Of a stretch of 61,814 nt of DNA, positions 41,607 to 50,140 are shown piece after piece. The notes under the pieces are model-generated. The model saw only the letters and a list, made by a program, of their open reading frames with translations. It was not told the DNA's origin and searched no databases. Positions within the stretch are counted from its first letter, which is position 1, and every line of letters starts with the position of its first letter. The translations under genes and the position numbers were made by a program. The stretch lies in NCBI GenBank assembly GCA_003485325.1, contig DMZI01000055.1:12127-73940 (forward strand), given 5' to 3'. The stretch comes from Desulfotomaculum sp. (lineage in GTDB: Bacteria > Bacillota > Desulfotomaculia > Desulfotomaculales > Nap2-2B).

Positions 41607-43082
41607 TTATGAAAGAGCAATAGTTTGAAATAAGGCCTGTGCTTTATTAACGGTTTCCTGATATTCTCTTTCAGGCACGGAATCGGCGACAATTCCTGCT
41701 CCGGCCTGAATATAAGCATGGTTGCGGCGAAACAAAATAGTCCTGATCGTAATCGCCGAGTCAAGGTTTCCATTAAAGCTCAAATACCCGACCGCCCCGG
41801 CATAAGGCCCCCGTTTTGACGGTTCAAGTTCATCTATAATTTCCATAGCCCTTACCTTGGGAGCTCCGGAAACCGTTCCTGCCGGGAAACACGATTTTAA
41901 TGCGTCAAACGCTGTAAGACCAGGTGAAAGTTTACCGCGGACGGCGGATACCAGATGCATGACATGCGAATATTTTTCTACTTCCATGAACTGAGGGACT
42001 TCAACCGTGCCGGGTTTGCAAACTCGCCCCAAGTCGTTTCTTCCCAAATCAACGAGCATAACATGTTCTGCTCTTTCTTTGGGATCATTTAAGAGTTCCA
42101 GGCTTAATTGATCATCATCCCGGAGGGTGGCACCGCGTGGTCTTGTTCCTGCTATAGGCCTTGTTTCAACTTCCTCTCCCTCAACACGCACCAGCATCTC
42201 CGGAGAAGAACCGGCTATAACCAGATCACCGAAATTCAAATAGTAAAGATAGGGAGAGGGATTGATTGAACGCAAACGCCGGTATATTTGAAAAGGATTA
42301 CCTTCAAAGGGGAGGCGGAAACGCTGCGAAAGCACGACTTGAAGAATGTCTCCGCTCCTGATGTATTCTTTTGCTTTAACCACACTATTCAGAAATTCTT
42401 CACGTTTCATATTGCTTTCAATGTCTGATACGCTTAATTTTTCTTCAGGTTTAGCTGTTAAAAAATCATTTTTCCCTGGAATGGGCGCTCTTAATTGTTT
42501 GGAAATCTGCTCAATTTTCTCCAGGGCCAGGAAATAGGACTTCTCCGGCGATTCATTTATTAAGTTGTTAACCACGACACGCAGAGAATGGTGCAGGTGG
42601 TCAAAAATCAAAATTGTTCCGCAGAACATGAACATGCAGTCAAAAAGGCCAAGATCAGCCTCTGCTGTATGAGGGAGTCTCTCAAGCCATTGGGACATTT
42701 CATAGCCAAAATAGCCGACGGCTCCCCCGAAAAACCTTGGCAAGCCGGTTAATACAGGTGTTTTGTAAGCGCTGAGAAGATTATTCAGAATTTGGAAGGG
42801 ATCCCCGGTTACTTTCTTAATAACTTCGCCTGAACTATTTTTGATCTGGCCTTGATTGCCAAGATGGCTGTATAAGATTGCCGGGTCCAGGCCAATGAAA
42901 GAATAGCGGGCAATCTTTTCCTTTCCTTCAACGCTTTCAAGAAGAAAGGAAGGTTTCCCGTCAGCTGTTTTTCTGAACAATGTTATTGGTGTTTCAGTGT
43001 CAGCTGGAAATTCGCAGCTAACAGGCACCAGGTTGTAGAATCTGCTCATTTGTGTATACTCATTTATCCCCGGTTCAATCAA
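41607..43082 (-). CDS. trpE: anthranilate synthase component I
   Basis: A 491-residue chorismate-using enzyme. Visible: the feedback site region near LLESVEGKEKIARYSF, SSPEMLVRVEGEEVETRPIAGTRPRG, DLGRNDLGRV, and GTVSGAPKVRAMEIIDELE. First gene of the operon, starting at TTG 43082 with GGAGG about 12 bases upstream. It is preceded by an attenuator leader, so its transcription is likely cut back when tryptophan is plentiful. Confidence 0.95.
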   Translation of the reverse strand: MIEPGINEYTQMSRFYNLVPVSCEFPADTETPITLFRKTADGKPSFLLESVEGKEKIARYSFIGLDPAILYSHLGNQGQIKNSSGEVIKKVTGDPFQILNNLLSAYKTPVLTGLPRFFGGAVGYFGYEMSQWLERLPHTAEADLGLFDCMFMFCGTILIFDHLHHSLRVVVNNLINESPEKSYFLALEKIEQISKQLRAPIPGKNDFLTAKPEEKLSVSDIESNMKREEFLNSVVKAKEYIRSGDILQVVLSQRFRLPFEGNPFQIYRRLRSINPSPYLYYLNFGDLVIAGSSPEMLVRVEGEEVETRPIAGTRPRGATLRDDDQLSLELLNDPKERAEHVMLVDLGRNDLGRVCKPGTVEVPQFMEVEKYSHVMHLVSAVRGKLSPGLTAFDALKSCFPAGTVSGAPKVRAMEIIDELEPSKRGPYAGAVGYLSFNGNLDSAITIRTILFRRNHAYIQAGAGIVADSVPEREYQETVNKAQALFQTIALS

Positions 43083-43110
43083 TGTGGCTTTTCACCTCCG
43101 GTATAACGAA

Positions 43111-43206
43111 TAAAAAACCGGCGTCTATGACGAACACCGGTTTCAAGCAAAATTAAAAAACCATGCTCATCTCAACTTTACTAAACTAACTCAACTCAGC
43201 TAACTT
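43111..43206 (-). promoter_or_regulatory. trp leader: NAG-repeat TRAP-like site with antiterminator and terminator
   Basis: On the minus strand the leader shows nine NAG triplets (GAG, TAG, AAG) starting at top-strand 43204, 43200, 43195, 43190, 43186, 43181, 43176, 43171 and 43166, with steps of 5 or 4 bases. A terminator follows: AAACCGGTGTTCGTC (43143-43129), then GACGCCGGTTTT and T-run. The left terminator arm can instead pair over its whole length with GATGAGCATGGTTT (43171-43158), which contains the last complete NAG triplet and one base of the one before it. This is the logic of the Bacillus TRAP attenuator. The trp RNA-binding protein gene itself is not in the window. Confidence 0.8.
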
Positions 43207-43227
43207 TATAATTATTTAGTTTTTTAT

Positions 43228-43256
43228 ATTTTAAGCACAAAACAAACAAAAGTCAA
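43228..43256 (-). promoter_or_regulatory. sigma-A promoter of the trp operon
   Basis: On the minus strand: -35 TTGACT (43256-43251), 17-base spacer, -10 TAAAAT (43233-43228). The transcript would begin just upstream of the NAG repeats, leaving a leader of about 140 bases. Confidence 0.8.
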
Positions 43257-43259
43257 ATG

Positions 43260-46200
43260 TTACTTGTTCTTATTCCTGATAATCTGCAAAAATATTTCAA
43301 CCAGCGCCGGGTCAAATTGTATCCCCGAACAGTTTTTTATTTCTTCCAGGGCTTTTTCAACAGACATGGCTTTTCTGTACGGGTGGTCGTTTGTCATGGC
43401 TTCAAAAGCCTCGGCAATAGCAATGATACGACATTGAACGGGTATTTCCTCACCTTTTAATTTCAAAGGATAGCCCTGGCCGTTCCACCATTCGTGGTGT
43501 TTCAAAACCCAGTCCGAAATTGGCAGCAGGTCAGGCACGGATTGTGTAATGCGTTGCCCGATCTCACAATGCTGACGCATTTCAGCAGTTTCTTCAATTG
43601 TTAAAGGGCCTGGCTTGCAAAGTATTTGTTCCGGTATACTGATCTTGCCAAGATCATAGAATTGAGCAAAAAGCCGCATTTCGGAAATACTATGCTCCGG
43701 CAATCCTATACACTGCGCTAATGAAGAAACCAGTTCCTGCATTCTTGATATTTGACCTTCTGAAAGAAGACCCCTCTCCTCAAGTTTTTTTATTAGGGCA
43801 AGTGCGATCGTTTTCCGGGCAATCCGGCTTCGAAGCAGTTTTTCCCGGTACATATTTTTATCTGCTTCCTTAAATATCTCAGTCATGCCGGGCGAGGATC
43901 CCTTTCTTACCGCATATCCGACAGAAATGCTCAGCGGGAAAACGGGATTTTCCTGATTATATAGCTTGACGTAATGTGCTATCCTCCGGCAGGCTTTATC
44001 TGCTACCATAACATCGCAGTCGGGTAAAAGCACGGCAAATTCGTCGCCGCCGATTCTTGCAACAACATCACTGGCTCTAAATGGGCTTCTTATTGCATCG
44101 GCGGTTGATTTCAGAACTTCATCACCGACATTATGACCAAGTACATCGTTCACTAATTTAAGCGCATCAACATCACAGACAATGACACTTGTGGAACTGT
44201 GCCGACCTTCTTCCAGACGGCGCATTTCTTCTTCGAAATAAGCCCGGTTATAAAGACCTGTCAGTGGATCATGAATACTCAAGTATTTGAGCCTTTCCTC
44301 CATCTTTCTAAATTCGGTAACATCCATGGAATTTCCCAGAACTGTTCGTTTGCCTTTGTATTGAACTGAGGCAACTTTTTCCATTCGCCAACCAACACGC
44401 CCGTTTTTGCTCACATACTTGTATTCATAGGGGAATGAACGCTCCCCTTTTAACATCTTAATTGCCGAGTCCCGTGTTTTTTCCCGGTCTTCTTCCAAAA
44501 CTATTTTAATTGATTCTTTCCCCATCAGTTCCTCTTTGCTGTAACCTGTTTCCATAATAAATGCGGGGTTTACAAATTCAAATTTCCCTTCACTGATTAA
44601 ATAAACACTTGACGGAGTGTAATTTGCCAGAGTGTTGAATAGTTCCTCAACCTGTTTGCGTTCGGTAATATCTCTGACCGTAACCATTATAAATGTCCGG
44701 TTGCCCAAGACGAGCATGCCTATATATATCTCCGCGTCAAATATTGAAGAGTCGTTTGGCCGGCGGGCCTTCCCTTCGAAAAATTGGTCTTCTCCTGAAA
44801 GGACTTTGCTCCATAATTCAGGTAACCTGACTTTAGAATTTTCAATCTTAAGAAAATCTCCGATGAAATAAGAAATTATCTGATTCCGGTTTGCGCCGAA
44901 CATTTTAAAAGCCTTATCGTTTACGTTAATTATTTTTCCATCCAGGTCATGTATGAATATTGCATCATTGACGCTGTTAAAGACGGTACTAAGAACTCTT
45001 TCAGAGGCGCTTAGGGCTTCTTGCGAATCCTTAAGAACCAATGCGCTGCCGATAATCTCAGAAAAGGTACGGAATAAGGCAAAATTATTCTCGCTATACT
45101 TTTGTATTTCTTTTATATTTTCTATTCCAATTAAACCCCTTAATTCTTCTCCCGTACAAACAGGCAGCAACAGCACCGAAAATACATTACGGGCAGTTAA
45201 TATGTTTTTTTGATTCCCTTCCGGCAATTGAGCGACATCTTCAATATAAATAATCTTTTTCTCCTTAAGAATGCCAAGCCAAGCAGAAAATATCTCTGAC
45301 CTGCTTTTTATGAGGGTATCTTTTGAAGCATCGCAATGGGGCCATTCCTGGGTTTTATCCATGCCGTCAATGTCTTTTCTTACAGTCACCAGATAGGTTC
45401 GATCCGCCCCGCTTATCCTGGCAAGATCAACGAGAGAGGAATTTACGGCATCGTCAAAATTGGATGCGCCTATAAAACGCGAAGAAATATGGGCAATGGT
45501 TTCTTCCATTTCCAGCCTGCTTTTTGTATTTTCCTGGGACTTTTTTAAATCTGTAATATCAAATAAGTAACCCTGATAATAAAAAGACTTATCCCTTCCT
45601 CTGACTTTTCCGGTTACTTTGAGCATAACAGTTATAATTTGCCCGTCGCTCCGGACAAGTTCCAACTCTGAGAATTCAACTTTTTCTTTTTCTTGAATAA
45701 GCCTGGCGACATTTTCCCAATCCTCTTTCTTTAAGAAAACCTCGGATATGTTTGTGCCTATTGCTTCTTCAATTGTATTAAAACCAATTATCTTTATAAA
45801 AGCGGCATTACACAGAACAATCTCTCCGTCACGTTCAAAAATATAGTCGCCGGTAATTGCTTCATCGAACAACTGCCGGTATCTTTCCTCACTGTTCTTA
45901 ATAAGAAGCTGGGAATGTTCCAGCGCTGTCAACATATTATTTATTGCGCCGGCAAGATTCGTCAGTTCATCCTTGCCATCAAGTTCAATTCTTGCTGAAG
46001 AATCTGTGCTCCGTTCAATGCTTTGTGCGCTGTTGCTTAGTTTTTCCAGACGGGACAAAACCATCTTTTCCACTAGCAAAAGGATTATACTCCCCAGGAT
46101 CAAGCCTGAGGCCAGGAAACATAATATAAAATAGAACATGCTGGCCTTTCCCTGCATATATATTTCTCTTGGCTGATCTACACGTAATACCATGCATGGA

Positions 46201-46958
46201 ATTCCGTAAATATTCTCAATTAATGTATAACCTGCTATTAATTGAGGATTTAAATTTTGGATAAATACTTGTGTTCCATTTGATAAAACGAGATTCGCTC
46301 TGTTAAAATCTTCAGGCATAGTTGAAGCTTCATACTTTTGAAAAGTTAAAGATAAATTAGTTGTTTCAGACAGGCGTTTTATTTCCGTCTGATCAAGGTA
46401 GCGCCCCATGATCAGGGTACCCCTTGCCGGTCCCTTATCCTCACTGGTCAGTATGGGTTGGGAGGCAACTAAAAAAGGCCCTTCAGGCAATATGATAAAT
46501 CCTTTTATGCTTTTAAATTGCTTTAGGTTAACGAGGAAAATTTTGTTGTTAAGGAGGTGTTTGCTTAAACTGTCGGGAGATGGTATTGACATGTTGTTTG
46601 CCAGATCGTAATACTTGCTGTAAACAACCTTGCCTGATGTGTCGAAGAAGGCAATCAGGTTTATTCTAAGCAGCTCAAAGGTCTGATCGACTAAGTTTTT
46701 CTTAATATAACTATCGTTTTCACCGGCAATAAAGTTATAAGTATCGTCCCATGACGCCCAGTCAGATACTGTCTTGTCCAGAAAATTAATACTATCAGAT
46801 GTTGCGTTAAGAGCTCTTTGAACGTTCCTGCGGGTGCTTTGTTCTTCCAGTTTGGCAAAATTGCTCATCATGAAATAATTTGCGATTATATATAGCACCA
46901 AAACGAGGCCAATAAGCGTAGAACCAGCAATAATTAATGTTTTCCTGCGTAAAGTCAT
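43260..46958 (-). CDS. multi-domain membrane sensor: CHASE4-like, HAMP, PAS, GAF, GGDEF, HD-GYP
   Basis: 1232 residues. Two membrane helices (about 8-28 and 275-300) flank an extracellular CHASE4-like domain. Then HAMP (about 300-350), PAS with PAC (about 360-480), GAF (about 485-640), two more PAS domains (about 650-885), a GGDEF domain with intact GGDEF at 970-974, and an HD-GYP domain. An inhibitory RxxD site lies five residues before GGDEF (RASD). HD-GYP has HHEWWNGQGYP (from His1154), but the HD pair reads Tyr1101-Asp1102 in FYDLGK, so phosphodiesterase activity is uncertain. It should make, and may degrade, cyclic di-GMP, the ligand of the pilus riboswitch at 19058. It follows the sigH terminator with no clear promoter of its own. 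Confidence 0.9.
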   Translation of the reverse strand: MTLRRKTLIIAGSTLIGLVLVLYIIANYFMMSNFAKLEEQSTRRNVQRALNATSDSINFLDKTVSDWASWDDTYNFIAGENDSYIKKNLVDQTFELLRINLIAFFDTSGKVVYSKYYDLANNMSIPSPDSLSKHLLNNKIFLVNLKQFKSIKGFIILPEGPFLVASQPILTSEDKGPARGTLIMGRYLDQTEIKRLSETTNLSLTFQKYEASTMPEDFNRANLVLSNGTQVFIQNLNPQLIAGYTLIENIYGIPCMVLRVDQPREIYMQGKASMFYFILCFLASGLILGSIILLLVEKMVLSRLEKLSNSAQSIERSTDSSARIELDGKDELTNLAGAINNMLTALEHSQLLIKNSEERYRQLFDEAITGDYIFERDGEIVLCNAAFIKIIGFNTIEEAIGTNISEVFLKKEDWENVARLIQEKEKVEFSELELVRSDGQIITVMLKVTGKVRGRDKSFYYQGYLFDITDLKKSQENTKSRLEMEETIAHISSRFIGASNFDDAVNSSLVDLARISGADRTYLVTVRKDIDGMDKTQEWPHCDASKDTLIKSRSEIFSAWLGILKEKKIIYIEDVAQLPEGNQKNILTARNVFSVLLLPVCTGEELRGLIGIENIKEIQKYSENNFALFRTFSEIIGSALVLKDSQEALSASERVLSTVFNSVNDAIFIHDLDGKIINVNDKAFKMFGANRNQIISYFIGDFLKIENSKVRLPELWSKVLSGEDQFFEGKARRPNDSSIFDAEIYIGMLVLGNRTFIMVTVRDITERKQVEELFNTLANYTPSSVYLISEGKFEFVNPAFIMETGYSKEELMGKESIKIVLEEDREKTRDSAIKMLKGERSFPYEYKYVSKNGRVGWRMEKVASVQYKGKRTVLGNSMDVTEFRKMEERLKYLSIHDPLTGLYNRAYFEEEMRRLEEGRHSSTSVIVCDVDALKLVNDVLGHNVGDEVLKSTADAIRSPFRASDVVARIGGDEFAVLLPDCDVMVADKACRRIAHYVKLYNQENPVFPLSISVGYAVRKGSSPGMTEIFKEADKNMYREKLLRSRIARKTIALALIKKLEERGLLSEGQISRMQELVSSLAQCIGLPEHSISEMRLFAQFYDLGKISIPEQILCKPGPLTIEETAEMRQHCEIGQRITQSVPDLLPISDWVLKHHEWWNGQGYPLKLKGEEIPVQCRIIAIAEAFEAMTNDHPYRKAMSVEKALEEIKNCSGIQFDPALVEIFLQIIRNKNK

Positions 46959-46993
46959 TTATTTACCTCTATAAAATAATAAAAAAAATAATA

Positions 46994-47020
46994 AAAAAAG
47001 GCCTGTCGAACAGACCTTTT
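46994..47020 (-). terminator. terminator after sigH
   Basis: On the minus strand AAAGGTCTGT / ACAGGCCTTT with a TCG loop and a long T-run. The stem begins at the sigH stop codon. Confidence 0.9.
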
Positions 47021-47663
47021 ATGCTTCACGCTTTTCGAGATATCTTTCCAGCTTGCGTTTTACCCTTTGCAGGGCATTATCAATGGATTTTACATGACGT
47101 TTTAAATCTTCGGCGATTTCCTGGTAGGACTTGCCTTCCAGATAGGACATAAGTACCTTCCATTCCAGAGAGCTGAGTATTTCTCCCATTTTTTCCTCTA
47201 TATCATAATATTCTTCCCTGCTGATGATCATTTCTTCGGGGTCTGCTACTTTGGAACTGGAAATAATATCTAACAGAGTACGGTCAGAATCTTCCTCATA
47301 AACAGGTTTATTTAAAGATACATAGGAATTTAGTGGAATATGTTTTTGCCTTGTAGCCGTTTTAATGGCTGTAATAATCTGTCTTGTAATGCATAATTCC
47401 GCAAATGCACGAAATGACGAGAGCTTGTCCGTCCTAAAATCGCGGATAGCCTTATAAAGACCAATCATACCTTCCTGGATAATATCTTCCCGGTCTGCTC
47501 CAACTAAAAAATATGAACGTGCTTTTGCCCGTACAAAATTTTTATATTTATTGATTAGAAATTCTAAGGCTCCGTTATCACCTTCCCTGGCAAAATCAAC
47601 TACTTCTTCATCAATCATTAACTGGTAAGAGGCAGCGATATCTCTCTGAACGCTTAGATTCAC
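47019..47663 (-). CDS. sigH: RNA polymerase sporulation sigma factor SigH
   Basis: A 214-residue sigma-70 family factor for the transition to sporulation. Region 2 includes KARSYFLVGADREDIIQEGM (the -10-reading and core-binding part), and region 4 ends LEGKSYQEIAEDLKRHVKSI. The GTG start has GGGGGGAT upstream. Position after yacP and rlmB is the classical context. A separate sigma-A promoter lies directly upstream. Confidence 0.94.
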   Translation of the reverse strand: MNLSVQRDIAASYQLMIDEEVVDFAREGDNGALEFLINKYKNFVRAKARSYFLVGADREDIIQEGMIGLYKAIRDFRTDKLSSFRAFAELCITRQIITAIKTATRQKHIPLNSYVSLNKPVYEEDSDRTLLDIISSSKVADPEEMIISREEYYDIEEKMGEILSSLEWKVLMSYLEGKSYQEIAEDLKRHVKSIDNALQRVKRKLERYLEKREA

Positions 47664-47759
47664 TATATCCCCCCACTTTAATTAATCCTAACATAATCGG
47701 TTAGTTAAATAATGTGTAGTTAATGAGTTGCCCTTGGACGGACCTCATTGGCCTAGCCT

Positions 47760-47788
47760 ATTATAACGTAGGGTAAAATCCCCGTCAA
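47760..47788 (-). promoter_or_regulatory. sigma-A promoter of sigH
   Basis: On the minus strand: -35 TTGACG (47788-47783), 17-base spacer, -10 TATAAT (47765-47760). It begins 14 bases after the yacP stop. Confidence 0.8.
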
Positions 47789-47801
47789 GAAAAAATCCAA
47801 T

Positions 47802-48317
47802 TTAACTACTTTTACGACGCCATTTTTCCAAAATCAAACGAATGTTTTCATTTAGGTTTTTTTCTAAATAACCGTCAACTGGAGTTCCGCTCATATAATG
47901 GCTTTCCGACTCTTTTTTTACGCTTTCCACCCAGGAAAGCAATTCTTTAGGCGTAAGCCGAAATGCTCCCTGTCCAAGTATTATCCTCTGTTCCAGCCAA
48001 TCTGACGTTGCCACATAAACGGTATCCAGCCTTGACAGCTCTTTTGAGAGCTTTTCAATCAGGTTGTCGGCAGTTTCCCCTTCTACAGTATAAATTACTT
48101 TTAAACCGAAAGTGTTTTCAACTTCATGCTGTGAATCTTTTGTTTTTGCAGCGTCGAAAACAACTGTTGTATCTATGCCGGTTAAAGCGGCATGGTTGAT
48201 TAAGATATTGATGAGCCTGTATCTTGCGCTTTCCATACCATTCTTTTTTAACTCATCAGAAGTTTCCGCCCAGTCAAAAATAACATTATAACCATCAACA
48301 ATCAGTCGCTCTCCCAT
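47802..48317 (-). CDS. yacP: NYN-domain RNase-like protein YacP (Rae1-like)
   Basis: A 171-residue PIN/NYN-fold protein: LIVDGYNVIFDW at the N-terminus, TTVVFDAAKTKD and VYVATSDWLEQ contain the acidic residues of the nuclease site. The Bacillus homologue (Rae1) is a ribosome-associated mRNA endonuclease. ATG 48317 overlaps the rlmB end and has AAAGGAG upstream. Confidence 0.9.
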   Translation of the reverse strand: MGERLIVDGYNVIFDWAETSDELKKNGMESARYRLINILINHAALTGIDTTVVFDAAKTKDSQHEVENTFGLKVIYTVEGETADNLIEKLSKELSRLDTVYVATSDWLEQRIILGQGAFRLTPKELLSWVESVKKESESHYMSGTPVDGYLEKNLNENIRLILEKWRRKSS

Positions 48318-49065
48318 GAGAAGCCAATCTCCTTTGCCGGAATACTTCATAAGCCAGCAGGGCTGCAGCTACTGAAGCATTTAATGAATTTAACCTGCCT
48401 ATCATAGGTAGACTGACCAAAATGTCACAATTTTTTCTAATCAGGGGTCCGAGTCCCTTTCCCTCACTACCTATTACAATAGCTACAGGTCCATCAAGCC
48501 TGGAATCCCAGAAAACCTCTTTTGCCAATGGATGCGCTCCTACTATCCAGATGTTTTTCTGCTTGAGATATTTTATTGTTTGGACCATGTTAGTTACCCT
48601 GCAAAGGGGCACATATTCGAATGCCCCTGCCGAAGCTTTAATAGCCGCCGGAGTGAGTGATACACTTCGATGCGCTGTAATTATTATACCGTGTACACCA
48701 GTTGCTTCAGCAGTGCGGATAATTGCGCCAAGGTTACGCGGATCATTGAGCTCCGGTAAAAGGAAAAGAAAAGGCTCCGCTCCTGCAGAATGCAATAGCT
48801 CATCTATTGAAAGATAACCCTTGGCGGCGCTTATGGCGATGATACCCTGGTGTACGATACCGGGAAACATTTTATCAAGGTATGTTCTTTCGACAAGAAT
48901 AACAGGAATATTTTTCTCCCTTGCCAGCATTCTGATTTCCTGCCCTGAACCGGTATCTGTCTTTCTTGCCAGCAGAAGCTTATTGATTGGGCGGTTAGAC
49001 TTTAGAGCCTCTCTCACAGGATTGCGCCCGACAATATAGTCTTCACGCATTCCGCCTGATTCCAT
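48295..49065 (-). CDS. rlmB: 23S rRNA (guanosine-2'-O-)-methyltransferase RlmB
   Basis: A 256-residue SpoU/TrmH-family enzyme. N-terminal substrate domain (IVGRNPVREALKS), then the knotted SAM domain with ELNDPRNLGAIIRTAEATGV, IVIGSEGKGLGPLIRKNCD and MIGRLNSLNASVAAALLAYE. Start at ATG 49065 or the internal ATG 49050 (MREDYIVGRNP). It follows mrnC in the conserved string, but here they are separated by 600 bases of repeats. Confidence 0.94.
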   Translation of the reverse strand: MESGGMREDYIVGRNPVREALKSNRPINKLLLARKTDTGSGQEIRMLAREKNIPVILVERTYLDKMFPGIVHQGIIAISAAKGYLSIDELLHSAGAEPFLFLLPELNDPRNLGAIIRTAEATGVHGIIITAHRSVSLTPAAIKASAGAFEYVPLCRVTNMVQTIKYLKQKNIWIVGAHPLAKEVFWDSRLDGPVAIVIGSEGKGLGPLIRKNCDILVSLPMIGRLNSLNASVAAALLAYEVFRQRRLASHGRATDC

Positions 49066-49091
49066 TAAGATTCCACCTGCTTTTGAACAAC

Positions 49092-49302
49092 TAATCTATC
49101 TGAAAATCAACTTGCATTAGGGAGGTCAACTGCCTACGTGCTCATGTTCGCCTCTTATACTTGTACGAACCCGTTCACCCTCGGGCTTAAGTAAAACTTG
49201 GCGCCATGCGCCTCAAACAGTTACCTCGCTTATCCCCGGGTTCACTCGTTCTTCGAATGAAGGCTCAAAATCGCACTTAAGGCATTGCCCTCCCTTTGCT
49301 GA
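49092..49302. repeat. dispersed repeat B copy 2
   Basis: Core 49119-49295 (177 bases) with imperfect terminal inverted repeats of about 24 bases: AGGGAGGTCAACTGCCTACG left, and ACTTAAGGCATTGCCCTCC right. A hairpin GTTCG/CGAAC lies inside. Very similar to the copy at 50162-50338. No coding frame. Confidence 0.82.
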
Positions 49303-49303
49303 T

Positions 49304-49359
49304 GAATTTTCATCCTTCTGCTGGCGCTGCATTGGCAGCATGGGTGTCTATCCTGAAAA
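49304..49359. repeat. linker hairpin C between B and A
   Basis: GATGAATTTTCATC palindrome, then GGCGCTGC-ATTG-GCAGC stem-loop and ATGGGTGTCTATCCTGAAAA. Same unit as at 6325, 32441 and 32605. Confidence 0.7.
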
Positions 49360-49389
49360 TAATCTTTTCACGCCTATTAAATGAACCCG

Positions 49390-49650
49390 GTAGGCAAGGT
49401 ATTGTCAACGCTCACTCCGATGCTTCGCACCGACAGTAGCGCGGCTTGCTTCGGACCGGACTAGCGGCGCTGCAAAGGCGGCATATGAGTAACTAACGAC
49501 ATCGCCCTGTTAACTTTGGAATTAAGACTGCTTTTTATAATAACTTAAGAGAGCCGCTGGTTTCGCACCGCTGTCCGGTTACCCTCGCTTCGCCGGCTAC
49601 TGTTACCGGCGCTTCGCAAGTCGTTCGCTGTTGATAATACCTTGCCCTTT
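49390..49650. repeat. dispersed foldback element A copy 3 (diverged)
   Basis: Core 49392-49647. Left end AGGCAAGGTATTGTCAAC and right end GTTGATAATACCTTGCCC pair with each other. Both differ from copies 1 and 2 at matching places (GGCACGG there, GGCAAGG here), so pairing is kept. The inner loop sequence (about 49484-49550) is unrelated to the other copies. It ends about 20 bases before the mrnC stop. Confidence 0.82.
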
Positions 49651-49668
49651 GTACGGTTACTGATATAC

Positions 49669-50133
49669 TTACTGCTTTTGAACAAGGGAGATTTCGCTCA
49701 TTTCGACTGCCTCGCGGGCTATTGTCAAGACTTCCTGGAGACGTTTATAATTTTGCTTCAGGTACAAATAACCAACAAGCGCCTCCATGCCCGTACTATA
49801 GTGGTAGATACCGATATCTTTTCCCTTTTTCGGATGTCCATTTTTAGCGTTGCGTCCTCTTCTGGCTACTGCCGCTTCATCTTCGCTTAAGTGTTCCTCA
49901 AGAAAGCGTATAGCGATTGCCTGTTTCTCGGCCCGCACATAACCGGTTGTTTTTTTGTGCAATACGTTAAGCCTTGTTATACCCTGCTCAATAAGATATT
50001 GACGGATGTATAAGTCATATACAGCGTCGCCCAGGTAAGCTAAAACCAATACCGGGATTTCTTCGGGCGGGCTTTTTTTATTTTGCAAAAACTGCTCACC
50101 TGCCGGGATGTTATCTAAAAAGTTACTTTCCAT
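49669..50133 (-). CDS. mrnC: Mini-ribonuclease III
   Basis: A 154-residue RNase III-type nuclease without a dsRNA-binding domain, which in Firmicutes matures 23S rRNA. RNase III signature in VLVLAYLGDAVYDLYIRQY (acidic metal site), and GMEALVGYLYL near the C-terminus. ATG 50133 is chosen; an open frame continues to 50172 into repeat B3. The gene is squeezed between repeat units: AGGA before the start belongs to the C/B edge, and the stop codon lies at the outer edge of element A3. Confidence 0.92.
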   Translation of the reverse strand: MESNFLDNIPAGEQFLQNKKSPPEEIPVLVLAYLGDAVYDLYIRQYLIEQGITRLNVLHKKTTGYVRAEKQAIAIRFLEEHLSEDEAAVARRGRNAKNGHPKKGKDIGIYHYSTGMEALVGYLYLKQNYKRLQEVLTIAREAVEMSEISLVQKQ

Positions 50134-50140
50134 CGCAACT

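Noticed and set aside
43110..43206. A Trp-rich leader peptide or T-box controlling trpE
   Set aside because: The only short frame near the terminator (ATG 43169 or 43163 on the minus strand) has no Trp codons, and no T-box specifier or conserved T-box sequence is visible. The NAG repeats explain the leader better.
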